From contig NZ_JAPNTZ010000001.1 in NCBI RefSeq assembly GCF_026626335.1, positions 248,001 through 312,000 of the forward strand: DNA of 64,000 nucleotides, read 5' to 3'. Of this stretch, positions 16,257-24,398 are shown one piece after another. The translations under genes and the position numbers were made by a program. Source of the DNA: Paractinoplanes pyxinae. GTDB taxonomy: Bacteria; Actinomycetota; Actinomycetes; Mycobacteriales; Micromonosporaceae. Below the pieces are notes generated by a model. It did not search any database and was not told the DNA's origin. It saw only the letters and a program-made list of their open reading frames with translations. The first letter of the stretch is position 1; the number at the start of each line of letters is the position of its first letter.

Positions 16257-17930
16257 TTACTTGGTCAGCGAAACGGTGTTGAACTCCTCGGCGGTGAGCG
16301 GACTGGGCACCAGGCCCTCGACGTTCTTGGTGGTCACGATGGCCGGCGGGGCGTGCCAGATCGGCACGGCGGGCAGCCACTTGGCCGCCAGGTCGCGGTT
16401 GACCTGCTCGAACGCGGCCTTCTTGCCGGCCTGGTCGACAGTCGCGTCGGCCTTGCCGATGGCGGTGAACATCTCGGTCATGGCGTCGTCGCCGAACTCG
16501 GGCTTGGCCCGGCCGAAGAACGTGCCGACGAAGTTGCCGGGGTCGTTGTAGTCGCCGGTCCAGCCGAGAATGTGCAGGTCCTGCTTGCCGAACTGCTGCA
16601 CGTCGTCCTTGAAGCCGCCGTTCCACGGGCGCGGGACGCCGTTGACCTTGATGCCGGCCGCCTGCAGGTCGTTGGCGAGCACGGTGAAGATCTCTTGCGG
16701 GTTCGGCATGTACGGGCGGGAGACCTCGGTCGGGTAGTAGAAGTTCAGCGTCAGCCCGGTGGCCCCGGCCTCGGACAGCAGCTGCTTGGCCTTGTCCACG
16801 TTGTACTCGTACTTCTGCACGTCGGTGGCGTAGCCGAGCACCGTGTTGGGCAGGAACTCGTCGGCCACGGCGGAGCCACCCGGGCCCTTGGTCTGCACGA
16901 GCTGGGCTCGGTTGAGGGCGTACGCGATGGCCTGGCGCACCCGCAGGTCTTTGAGCTTGGGATTCTTCTGGTTGATGCCCAGGTAGAGGATGTTGAAGGC
17001 GGGCCGGTCGAGCACCTTGTAACCCTCGCCGGCCAGCGCCTTGCGGTCGGCCGGGGCCGGGAAGTCGATGGCCTGCACCGTGCCCGCGCGCAGCTCCTGC
17101 TTGCGGGTGTTCTCATCCTTGATGATCTTGATGATCATCTTGTCGACCTTGGCCTTGTCGCCCCAGTAGTCGGGGTTCTTGTTCAGCGTGATCTCGCCGG
17201 TGGCCTTGTTCCAGCCGCCGTACGTGAAGGCGCCGGTGCCGGTCGGGTGCTCGTTGGCGAAGGCGCTGTACGAGAACGAGTCGCCGTTCTGGGTGACCTT
17301 GTCCGCGTCGTACTGCTTCATCGCGGTCGGGCTGGCGATGGAGAACGCGGTGAGCGTGAACGCGCCCGGGAACGCGCCCTTGTACTTCTTCATCGTGACG
17401 ACAGCGGTGTTCGCGTCGGGCGCCTTGCAGTTGTCGTAGACCGCGTCCGGGTTGCCGGCGAACCCGCCGAACACGTCGGCGTAGTAGATCATCTGCGACT
17501 GGGCGGCCTCGCCCTTCATGTTGTACCAGCGGTCGAAGTTGGCGCAGACCGCCGTGCCGTCCAGCGCGCTGCCGTCGTGGAACTTGACCCCCTGGCGCAG
17601 CTTGAACGTCCACACCTTGCCCGAGGGGTCGTTCTCCCAGCTCTCGGCCAGGCCGCCGACCAGCTCGGCGGTGCCCGGCTTGTGGGTGATCAGGGTGTCG
17701 TACATCTGCCGGATCGGCCGGAACGACTCACCGTCGTCGTTGAAGATCGGGTCGAAGTTCTTGGGATCGCCCGCGCCCGCGAAGATGAAGGTGCCACCGG
17801 CGGCCGAGTCACCGCCACCGCTGTCCCGGTCGCTCTCCGCGCAGCCGGCCGCGCCGATTGTCAGTGCCGCGACGGCGCCGGCGGCGATGACCGCCCGGAG
17901 CCTCGTCGCCCGCATTCGTGATGCACGCAT
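16257..17930 (-). CDS. Peptide ABC transporter substrate-binding lipoprotein (SBP family 5)
   Basis: A 557-residue lipoprotein. The signal ends in LTIGAAGC, so lipid attachment at that cysteine is predicted. The mature protein has the SBP_bac_5 layout: FNDDGESFRPIRQMYDTLI, LAESWENDPSGKVWTFKLRQGVKFHDG, then NILYLGINQKNP and a WTGDYNDPGNFVG stretch near the C-terminus. Proteins of this class deliver oligopeptides, dipeptides or sometimes sugars or metal chelates. Start ATG 17930 is preferred because the region upstream does not resemble a signal peptide; ATG 17915 is an alternative. It is the first gene of the operon, and its promoter must lie in 17931-18103, shared divergently with the SARP regulator. 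Confidence 0.92.
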   Translation of the reverse strand: MRASRMRATRLRAVIAAGAVAALTIGAAGCAESDRDSGGGDSAAGGTFIFAGAGDPKNFDPIFNDDGESFRPIRQMYDTLITHKPGTAELVGGLAESWENDPSGKVWTFKLRQGVKFHDGSALDGTAVCANFDRWYNMKGEAAQSQMIYYADVFGGFAGNPDAVYDNCKAPDANTAVVTMKKYKGAFPGAFTLTAFSIASPTAMKQYDADKVTQNGDSFSYSAFANEHPTGTGAFTYGGWNKATGEITLNKNPDYWGDKAKVDKMIIKIIKDENTRKQELRAGTVQAIDFPAPADRKALAGEGYKVLDRPAFNILYLGINQKNPKLKDLRVRQAIAYALNRAQLVQTKGPGGSAVADEFLPNTVLGYATDVQKYEYNVDKAKQLLSEAGATGLTLNFYYPTEVSRPYMPNPQEIFTVLANDLQAAGIKVNGVPRPWNGGFKDDVQQFGKQDLHILGWTGDYNDPGNFVGTFFGRAKPEFGDDAMTEMFTAIGKADATVDQAGKKAAFEQVNRDLAAKWLPAVPIWHAPPAIVTTKNVEGLVPSPLTAEEFNTVSLTK

Positions 17931-18103
17931 CCTGATCCCCTCGTCCTTTGGGTACGGACAGCCACTCGTGACGCTGGTCACCGTTGGCGAGACACTAACC
18001 ACTCACGGCGAAGAGAGGGCGGGTTGGTATCGGATCGTGTCCTTTGTGGTCTTCAAGATCAGGGATCGTTACGTGTGGATCTTTCTACCCCGCCGGGAGC
18101 GCT

Positions 18104-20752
18104 GTGCTTGAGGTACGTCTGCTGGGGCCCGTCGAACTCTGGGCCGGCGGCCGGCCGCTGCCGGTCGGGGAGCCGCGTCAGCGCACGGTGCTGGCCGCGC
18201 TGGCCTGCGAGGCGGGCCGGGTGGTCACGGCCGAGACCCTGATCGACCGGGTGTGGGGCGAGGCGGTGCCGGCCCGGGCCCGGCACTCGCTGCAGTCGCA
18301 CCTGGCCCGGGTGCGCGGCGCGCTGCGCCGGGGCGGGGTTGATCCGCTGGTCCGGCGCTCGGGCGGCTACCTGCTCGACCTGCCCGCCGACCAGGTCGAC
18401 CTGCTGCGGTTCCGGGCGCTGGCCGGGGCGCACGGGGACGTCGCGCAATTGCGTTCGGCCGTACGGTTGTGGCGCGGCGAGCCTCTGGCCGGCCTCACCG
18501 GTGACTGGCCCGCCGCCATGCGCGCCGCGTGGGACGCCGAACGCCTGCTCGCGGTCGTGGCGTGGGCCGAGGCCGAACTGGCGACGGGCGACCCGGCCGC
18601 GGTGATCGGCCCGCTCGGGGCGATCGTGCGGGAGCAGCCGCTGGCCGAGCCGGTCGCGGTCGCGCTGATGCGGGCGCTGCACGCCACCGGCCGCACCGCC
18701 GACGCGCTCGGCCAGTACGACGCCCTGCGCCGCCGGCTGGCCGACGAGCTCGGCGCCGACCCCGCCCCGGCCACCCAGGCCGCCCACGCCGCCATTCTGA
18801 CCAGCAACGAGGCCGCGGCCGTGGCCCCGCTCGAACCGGTTCCGGCCCAGCTGCCGGCCGACGTGGCCGACTTCGCGGGCCGGGCCGGCGCGCTCGCCCA
18901 GCTGGACAAGGTCCCGGCGCTCGCCGTCATCGGCGGCTCGGCCGGCGTGGGCAAGACCGCCCTGGCCGTGCACTGGGCGCACCGCGGGGCCGCCCGCTTC
19001 CCGGACGGCCAGCTCTACGTCGACCTGCGCGGCTTCGGCCCAGGCGGCACGGCGATGGATCCGGGCGAGGCGGTCCGCGGCTTCCTGGGCGCGCTCGGCG
19101 TCCCGGCGCCCCGCATCCCGGCCGACCCGGCCGCGCAGTCGGCGCTGCTGCGCAGCCGGCTGGCCGGTAAGCGGCTGGTGCTGGTGCTCGACAACGCCCG
19201 CGACAGCGACCAGGTGCGCCCGCTGCTGCCCGGCGCCGGCGCCTGCGTGACCCTGGTGACCAGCCGCAACCAGCTCACCGGGCTGGTCGCCGCGGACGGC
19301 GCCAAGCCGCTGCACCTGGACGTGCTCGACCACGATGAGGCGCGGGAACTGCTCGACCGGCGGCTCGGCCGGGACCGGACCGCGGCCGAGGCCGAGGCGG
19401 GCGACGCGATCATCGGGTTGTGCGCCCGGCTGCCGCTGGCCCTCACGCTGGCCGCCGCGCACGCCGTCATGCAGCCCGGGCTCGGCCTGGCGGCGCTGGC
19501 CGAGGGGCTGGCCGGCACCCGGCACCGGTGGGCCCCGCTGGCCGGCGACACCCCTGACACCGACGTACGGGCGGTGTTCTCGTGGTCGTACGAGGCGCTG
19601 ACCTTGGACGCGGCCCGATTGTTCCGCCGGATCGGCGTACACCCGGGACCCGATTTTTCGGCCGCGGCGCTGGGATTCGCGGACGGACTGCGGGAGCTGA
19701 CCCGGTCGAATCTGATCACCGAGCACGCGCCGGGCCGGTACCGCCTGCACGACCTCATGCGGGCCTACGCGGAAACCCTGGAGACCGACCCGGCGGTCCG
19801 CGCCGAGGACGAGGCCCGCCTGTTCGATCACTACCTCGGCACCGCTTTCACGGCAGCCATGCTTCTGGTGCCGGCCCGGTCGGCGCCGGTCGTGCCGATC
19901 GAGGCGGCCGGTCAGCCGCTCGCCGACCAGGAGGCCGCGATGCGCTGGTTCGCGGCGGAACGGGCCGTGCTGCTCGCCTGGGCCGCCCGCACCGACGGCG
20001 ACCGGCCCTGGCAGCTGGCCTGGACGCTGGACACCTTCCTCTACCGCCAGGGCCCGTGGCACGACCTGGTCACCGTGTGGGAGAGGGCGCTGGCCACGGT
20101 CCTCGACGAGCCGGCCCGGGCCTACGCGCACACCCGCCTCGCCCGGGCCTGGACCCTGCTGGACCGCGCCGCCGAGGCCGACCGCCACTACCGGCTGGCG
20201 CTCGAACTGCACGAGCGGGCCGGCGACCGGGACGGCCAGTCCATCGTCCACCACGAGATGGCGATCCTGTGCGAGCGGCAGGGCCGGATGCGCGACGCCT
20301 TGGCCCACGCCGAACAGGCCCTCGAGATCTCCGGCTACGGCAGCGCCAACACGCTCAACACGATCGGCTTCTACCGCGCGCAGCTGGGCGACTTCGCCGG
20401 TGCCCTGGAGTTCTGCGAGCGGGCGCTGGCCCTGTTCGAGAACAGCAGCGACGGCGACGACAGCCGGGCCGCCGCCTGGGACAGCCTCGGCTTCATCCGG
20501 CACGGGCTGGGCGAGTACGACGCGGCGGTCGAGTGCTACGAGACGGCGCTCGGCCTCTACCGGCAGCTCGGCGACCTGTACTGGGTGGCCGACACGCTCG
20601 TGCACCTGGGCGACACCCATCAGGCCTGCGGGCGTACGGCCGACTCGACGGCCGCCTGGCGCGAGGCGCTGACCATCTACGAGGACCTGGGTCACGCCAA
20701 CGCGGCCGAGGTGCGGCAACGGCTGTCCGCAGGAATTCCGCAGGGTTCATGA
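18104..20752 (+). CDS. AfsR/SARP family transcriptional regulator with NB-ARC and TPR domains
   Basis: An 882-residue protein. The order is an OmpR-type winged helix (about 1-95: LEVRLLGPVELWAGG, PRQRTVLAALAC), a BTAD domain (95-245), NB-ARC ATPase (260-560; P-loop GGSAGVGKTAL near 278, Walker B LVLVLDNA), and TPRs (620-880). This is the AfsR-like layout of antibiotic-cluster activators. GTG 18104 is chosen because GGGAG lies 4 bases upstream and the wing homology starts immediately; the upstream extension lacks homology. It is divergent from the Opp operon. Its stop overlaps a 16-codon ORF, followed by the GATWG peptide ORF and the MFS exporter, which are its most likely targets or partners. 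Confidence 0.92.
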   Translation: MLEVRLLGPVELWAGGRPLPVGEPRQRTVLAALACEAGRVVTAETLIDRVWGEAVPARARHSLQSHLARVRGALRRGGVDPLVRRSGGYLLDLPADQVDLLRFRALAGAHGDVAQLRSAVRLWRGEPLAGLTGDWPAAMRAAWDAERLLAVVAWAEAELATGDPAAVIGPLGAIVREQPLAEPVAVALMRALHATGRTADALGQYDALRRRLADELGADPAPATQAAHAAILTSNEAAAVAPLEPVPAQLPADVADFAGRAGALAQLDKVPALAVIGGSAGVGKTALAVHWAHRGAARFPDGQLYVDLRGFGPGGTAMDPGEAVRGFLGALGVPAPRIPADPAAQSALLRSRLAGKRLVLVLDNARDSDQVRPLLPGAGACVTLVTSRNQLTGLVAADGAKPLHLDVLDHDEARELLDRRLGRDRTAAEAEAGDAIIGLCARLPLALTLAAAHAVMQPGLGLAALAEGLAGTRHRWAPLAGDTPDTDVRAVFSWSYEALTLDAARLFRRIGVHPGPDFSAAALGFADGLRELTRSNLITEHAPGRYRLHDLMRAYAETLETDPAVRAEDEARLFDHYLGTAFTAAMLLVPARSAPVVPIEAAGQPLADQEAAMRWFAAERAVLLAWAARTDGDRPWQLAWTLDTFLYRQGPWHDLVTVWERALATVLDEPARAYAHTRLARAWTLLDRAAEADRHYRLALELHERAGDRDGQSIVHHEMAILCERQGRMRDALAHAEQALEISGYGSANTLNTIGFYRAQLGDFAGALEFCERALALFENSSDGDDSRAAAWDSLGFIRHGLGEYDAAVECYETALGLYRQLGDLYWVADTLVHLGDTHQACGRTADSTAAWREALTIYEDLGHANAAEVRQRLSAGIPQGS

Positions 20753-20799
20753 GCGATCGTCGAACCCGACCTGACACCAGGGAAGGGAGTTCGACATGA
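20749..20799 (+). CDS. Possible 16-residue linker ORF between regulator and GATWG peptide
   Basis: The ORF encodes MSDRRTRPDTREGSST. Its ATG overlaps the regulator's stop (ATGA) and its stop overlaps the next ORF's start (ATGA). It could be translated by re-initiation, keeping ribosomes moving from the regulator gene into the peptide ORF. There is no strong Shine-Dalgarno sequence and no recognisable homology, and chance occurrence is possible. Confidence 0.25.
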   Translation: MSDRRTRPDTREGSST

Positions 20800-20852
20800 C
20801 CGCGGACAACAAGGGTGCGACCTGGGGCCGTCGCGGGGCGACCTGGGGCTAG
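20796..20852 (+). CDS. 18-residue peptide with duplicated GATWG motif
   Basis: The ORF encodes MTADNKGATWGRRGATWG. Its Shine-Dalgarno sequence is among the best in the window: GGAAGGGAG at 20781-20789, 6 bases before the ATG. The pentapeptide GATWG occurs twice, separated by Arg-Arg, and the DNA repeat GCGACCTGGGGC recurs exactly 21 bp apart. Six bases after the stop comes a perfect hairpin and then an MFS exporter start. Upstream is a SARP/NB-ARC/TPR regulator. I do not recognise a family. It could be a signalling peptide or RiPP-like precursor exported by the MFS protein, or a regulatory leader peptide whose translation controls the exporter through the hairpin; the two Trp codons near the end fit the second idea. 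Confidence 0.55.
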   Translation: MTADNKGATWGRRGATWG

Positions 20853-20858
20853 GGAACG

Positions 20859-20886
20859 AGCGCCGCCCGGGACGTCGGGCGGCGCT
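20859..20886 (+). terminator. Perfect 11-bp hairpin between peptide ORF and MFS gene
   Basis: AGCGCCGCCCG pairs exactly with CGGGCGGCGCT around a 6-base loop. It starts 6 bases after the GATWG peptide stop and ends 9 bases before the MFS ATG. No U-tract follows. The only G-rich stretch that could act as a ribosome site for the MFS gene (GGGCGG) is inside the 3' arm, so an attenuator or translational gate is as likely as a simple terminator. Confidence 0.7.
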
Positions 20887-20895
20887 TCTCCGCTC

Positions 20896-22095
20896 ATGGC
20901 GACCTATCGCGAGCTCTTCGCCTATCGGGAATTCCGTTACCTGTACGGCGGTCAGGTGCTGTCCTACCTCGGCGACCAGGTGGCGGCGGTGGCCGTGGCC
21001 GTGCTGGTCTTCGATCGCACGAACTCGGCGCTGCTGTCGGCGGTCGCCTACGCCAGCTCGTGGCTGCCCGGCGTCCTCGGCGGGCCGGTCCTTTCCACGT
21101 ACGCCGATCGCCTGCCCCGGCGGTCGGTGCTCATCGTCTGCGACCTGGCCCGGGCCGCTCTGATCGCCCTCGTGGCAGTGCCCGGCCTGCCTCTATGGGT
21201 GGCGATCGTGCTGCTCTACGCGGCCCACCTGTTCTCGCCGCCGTTCGTGGCGGCCCGCGCCGCCCTGATGCCCGAGATGCTGCCGGGCGAGGCGTACATA
21301 GCCGGTAACGGCCTGAGCAACATCACCAGCCAGCTGAGCCAGCTGTTCGGGTTCGTGGCCGGCGGCGTGATCGTCGCGGCCGTCGGCCCGGTGTGGTCGC
21401 TGCTCGGCAACGCGGCGACCTTCGTGGCCTCGGCCCTGCTGATCTCGGCCGGCCTGGCCCGCCGCCCGGCCCCGACCCTTTCGGGCGAGACGACCGGGTT
21501 GCTGGCCCAGTCGCGCGACGGCATCCGCTACATCCTGGCCGATCCCTGGCTGCGCACCTGCCTCGCCCTGGTGTGGGTGGCGAGCGCCTTCTCGTTCGCC
21601 CCCGAGGCGATCGCCTATCCCTGGGCCGACTCGCTCGGCGGCGGCCCGGCCCAAGCGGGACTGCTGCTGGCCGCGCCCTCGGCCGGCTTCCTGCTGGGCG
21701 CCATCCTGCTGACCCGCGTGCTGAGCCCCGAAACCCGCGACCGCGTGCTGAGGCCGGCCGCCGTGCTGTCCACAGTGGCCCTCGTGCCGGCCCTCCTCGA
21801 CCCCGGCCTGCCGGTGGTGCTGCTCCTGCTGGCCGCGGCCGGCCTGGGCGCGTCGTTCATCGTTCCGCTCAACGCCATTTTCGTACGCCGGGTGGCCCCG
21901 GAGTTCCGCGGCCGCGCCATGGGCGTGGCCGCCTCCGGCCTGCTGGTCGTCCAGGGCCTCGCCTTCCTCGCCGCCGGCGCGGCCGTGCAGGCCGGCCTCT
22001 CACCCTCAACCGTCGTAGGCCTCAGCGGCCTGCTCGGCACGGCAGCCGTCCTGGTCACTCGGATGGCCCGGGTTCCGGCGCGGGCCGACAGCTAG
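20896..22095 (+). CDS. MFS transporter
   Basis: A 399-residue protein with about 12 hydrophobic helices. Typical features of the MFS_3/enterobactin-exporter-like group include an N-terminal RYLYGGQVLSYLGDQ segment, a loop 2-3 motif YADRLPRRSVLI, and FRGRAMGVAASG in the second half. Efflux of a small molecule or peptide is the family expectation. ATG 20896 is where homology begins. The frame is open upstream through the peptide ORF, but no better start exists and no free Shine-Dalgarno sequence is seen, which points to coupling or hairpin control. A small secreted-protein gene follows after 24 bases. Confidence 0.88.
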   Translation: MATYRELFAYREFRYLYGGQVLSYLGDQVAAVAVAVLVFDRTNSALLSAVAYASSWLPGVLGGPVLSTYADRLPRRSVLIVCDLARAALIALVAVPGLPLWVAIVLLYAAHLFSPPFVAARAALMPEMLPGEAYIAGNGLSNITSQLSQLFGFVAGGVIVAAVGPVWSLLGNAATFVASALLISAGLARRPAPTLSGETTGLLAQSRDGIRYILADPWLRTCLALVWVASAFSFAPEAIAYPWADSLGGGPAQAGLLLAAPSAGFLLGAILLTRVLSPETRDRVLRPAAVLSTVALVPALLDPGLPVVLLLLAAAGLGASFIVPLNAIFVRRVAPEFRGRAMGVAASGLLVVQGLAFLAAGAAVQAGLSPSTVVGLSGLLGTAAVLVTRMARVPARADS

Positions 22096-22119
22096 TTCAC
22101 CACTTCGAAGGGACACCAG

Positions 22120-22506
22120 ATGGTACGGAAGACGGTCGGCCGCGTGCTGGTCATGGTGCTGGTCGCCGCGGCGGGTCTGCTCGTTTCGACCCAGGCGGCG
22201 CAGGCCTTCACCCGCAGCGAATTTTGCGAGCGCGAGGGGCTGAGCATCAGCTACTTCGCCGACAACAAGACCTACCTCGGGCGCGCCACGTTCCACTGGT
22301 ACGCCGGCTACCACACGATCGACATCTACGACGCCGAGCCGCGTGACGGCGCCGTCATGTCGGCCCGGGTCGACTTCGGCGGGGGTGACGTCCGCGAGTT
22401 CTACACGTTCGCGCGGATCGACGAGGACGTGTACAAGTGGCGGGCCGTCTGGAACGGGTACGCCTCCCGCTGGTACCCGGAGGACAACTGCTACCCGCAG
22501 GACTGA
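22120..22506 (+). CDS. Small secreted protein of unknown function
   Basis: A 128-residue protein with a clear Sec signal (VRKTVGRVLVMVLVAAAGLL, cleavage near AQA at about 29). The mature part of about 98 residues is rich in Tyr/Trp/Phe and acidic residues, with two cysteines (EFCER and DNCYPQD) that could form one disulfide. I recognise no family. GAAGGGA lies about 7 bases upstream. The 24-base gap to the MFS gene suggests one transcript, so its function may be linked to the exporter and the GATWG peptide. The 3' end overlaps the convergent phosphotransferase gene by 16 bases. Confidence 0.75.
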   Translation: MVRKTVGRVLVMVLVAAAGLLVSTQAAQAFTRSEFCEREGLSISYFADNKTYLGRATFHWYAGYHTIDIYDAEPRDGAVMSARVDFGGGDVREFYTFARIDEDVYKWRAVWNGYASRWYPEDNCYPQD

Positions 22507-23375
22507 TCGGCGTACTCGGAGAAGATCTCGCCGAGGATGCGCCGGCTCTCCGGCTCGTCCTCGACGCTGCTGGCGAGGGTCTTCCACAGCGCCCATCCGC
22601 GTCCCCGGGCCCACATCGCGTCGTCCACCGACAGCCGCTCGCGGAAGGCCTTCCGGCCGTCGGCGGTCAGAAGCGTCCAGGCGATCGCCAGGTCGCAGGC
22701 CGGGTCGCCGACGCCGCATGTCCCGAAGTCGATGACGGCCGACAGATGGCCGTCATCGAGCAGCAGGTTGCCGCGGGCGATGTCCCCGTGAAACCAGCGG
22801 TCCACCCCGTCCCAGGGGGCGTCGAGGGCCGCGGCCCAGATCTCCCGCACCAGGTCCGAGTCGTCGGCATCCTCGACCATTTTGTCGAAAGTGCGCAGAG
22901 TTCCGCCCCGGAACCAGTTGTGCACACCCGGGCGCGGGCCGTCGGTGGCGTCGACGCCTTGCAGGGCGGCCAGAAACTCGGCCAGGTCGAGCGCGAACCG
23001 CACCGGGTCGGCGATGCTCTCGCGGCTGGCCGGCGCCCCGTCGATCCACCGGTAGACCGACCACGGGAAGGGATAGCCCGCATCCGGCTCGCCCTTGGCC
23101 AGGGAAACCGGAACGGGCAGCGGCAGCCGGTCGGCCAGAACCGGCAGCCACCGATGCTCCTTCTCGACCGCCAGGGCGTACTCGGCGGCGCTCGGCAGCC
23201 GCACCAACTTGTCGGCGCCGAGGTGAAAGGTCCAGTTGTCCCAGCCGCCGACGGCCACCGGCTTGACCGGAAGCTCGGCCCACTGAGGAAACTGCCCAGC
23301 TATGAGCCGGTGCACCTGCGCCACCTCGACGGCGATCCGCTGCGGCACCGGCCCGAGATCCGGGATCTCGCTCAT
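22491..23375 (-). CDS. Aminoglycoside phosphotransferase (APH) family protein
   Basis: A 294-residue protein with a kinase-like fold. The catalytic loop is HGDIARGN (residues 196-203) and the metal-binding DFG is at 216-218, both intact; the nucleotide-binding N-lobe is typical (GGWDNWTFHLGADKLVRLP). Family members phosphorylate aminoglycosides, macrolides, choline-like or unknown small molecules, so resistance cannot be assumed. ATG 23375 overlaps the stop of the transglutaminase-like gene (ATGA), indicating coupled translation. Confidence 0.88.
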   Translation of the reverse strand: MSEIPDLGPVPQRIAVEVAQVHRLIAGQFPQWAELPVKPVAVGGWDNWTFHLGADKLVRLPSAAEYALAVEKEHRWLPVLADRLPLPVPVSLAKGEPDAGYPFPWSVYRWIDGAPASRESIADPVRFALDLAEFLAALQGVDATDGPRPGVHNWFRGGTLRTFDKMVEDADDSDLVREIWAAALDAPWDGVDRWFHGDIARGNLLLDDGHLSAVIDFGTCGVGDPACDLAIAWTLLTADGRKAFRERLSVDDAMWARGRGWALWKTLASSVEDEPESRRILGEIFSEYADQSCG

Positions 23376-24154
23376 CGCGCGACCGCATCGGCCGGGGGCC
23401 GGAGATCGGGATACAACTCGAAGCACTCGCCGACCTCGGCGACCGACACCACGTCGAGCACCTGGTCGAGCTCCTCGTGCGGCTGATCGAGGGGCTCCAC
23501 CTGCAGCCGGTCGCACCAGTACCAGCCCGCCACCTCGACCTTGTCGAGGGCGCCCACGTCGTTGATCAGGCTGCCCCGCAGTTCGTCCCACCCCCACAGC
23601 TCCCCGTTGCCGTACACGGCCGGTTGCGCGGCGCCGGCGCGGCACAGCTTCCACGCGGTCACGCCGTCCTGGAAGTCGTCTCGAGTCAGATCGCTGCGCC
23701 CGGTCTGAGAATCGGTGAGAACCCAGCGGGAACCGTCCCAGTACTCGACCACCCAGTGATCGATCCACCGCCCCTTCGCGAAATACCCAGCAAACCCACA
23801 CCGAACCCGAGCCGCCGTCCCCACAGCGCGCAGCAAGGCACAGTGCAGCAGCGCGAAGTGATAACAGAACCCGTACATCCTCCGCCCGACAGGCCGAGCC
23901 CGATCCAAAGGCGCCGAATCAATGCCGACCACGTTGTCCACGATCGCCTCGGCCCCCACGGTCTCGATGTGCGCCCGGCGCCCAGCCGAAAAGCGCAGCC
24001 CCCGCACCTTCGCCGTGTGGTTGTGAACCAGCAGACTGCGCACGACCGCACCGAGCGTTTCAGGCTCCGCCGGAAGCCCGACGACCCGATCCCGGTGGCG
24101 CCCCAGGTCCGAGGTCACGCTGGGCTGCCGGTAGAACCGTGCGCTCTCCTCCAT
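23372..24154 (-). CDS. Transglutaminase-like domain protein
   Basis: A 260-residue protein with a probable papain-like triad: Cys97 in GFCYHF, His133 in DHWVVEYW and Asp148 in LTDSQ. This is the transglutaminase-core arrangement used by bacterial cysteine proteases, amidases and cross-linkers. There is no signal peptide, so it is cytoplasmic. ATG 24154 (MEESARFY) is chosen as the homology-like start; no Shine-Dalgarno precedes it, so a leaderless message is possible, and an upstream in-frame start at 24259 cannot be excluded. It is translationally coupled to the APH-family gene, but no pathway is known for this pair. Confidence 0.75.
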   Translation of the reverse strand: MEESARFYRQPSVTSDLGRHRDRVVGLPAEPETLGAVVRSLLVHNHTAKVRGLRFSAGRRAHIETVGAEAIVDNVVGIDSAPLDRARPVGRRMYGFCYHFALLHCALLRAVGTAARVRCGFAGYFAKGRWIDHWVVEYWDGSRWVLTDSQTGRSDLTRDDFQDGVTAWKLCRAGAAQPAVYGNGELWGWDELRGSLINDVGALDKVEVAGWYWCDRLQVEPLDQPHEELDQVLDVVSVAEVGECFELYPDLRPPADAVAR

Positions 24155-24398
24155 GAGAAAGGAGGCTACAAAATTCGAGCCGTATCCTCGCCCCGGAGTT
24201 CTCGTCCGTCGAGGCCCGGCTGGGTCGGCGACACGGGGGACAACCGGGAACTGCAGCACCGCGGCGTCACCTGTCGACCAGGCCCGGCCTGAGCATGCAG
24301 CTGGCGCACCGGGGCCTGCGTGACCTGGTCACGACCCGCCTGCTCGCGCCCGTCGGCCGTACGCTCGCCCGTTGCTGCACCGAAGCGGAGCCGCGGTA

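Noticed and set aside
16188..17921. Plus-strand open frame of 577 codons
   Set aside because: It is antisense to the peptide-binding lipoprotein gene, which has a clear lipobox and SBP family motifs.
18095..18108. Possible CebR box GGGAGCGCTGTGCT at the SARP regulator start
   Set aside because: Only the left half matches; the right half reads GTGC instead of CCCA, and it coincides with the ribosome site and start codon.
22491..23375. Aminoglycoside resistance gene
   Set aside because: The kinase motifs are real, but the APH superfamily is broad and no resistance-specific feature is visible.
24155..24398. Small gene MQLAHRGLRDLV... at 24295
   Set aside because: It has no ribosome site, overlaps the GH76 gene's 3' end and shows no recognisable domain.
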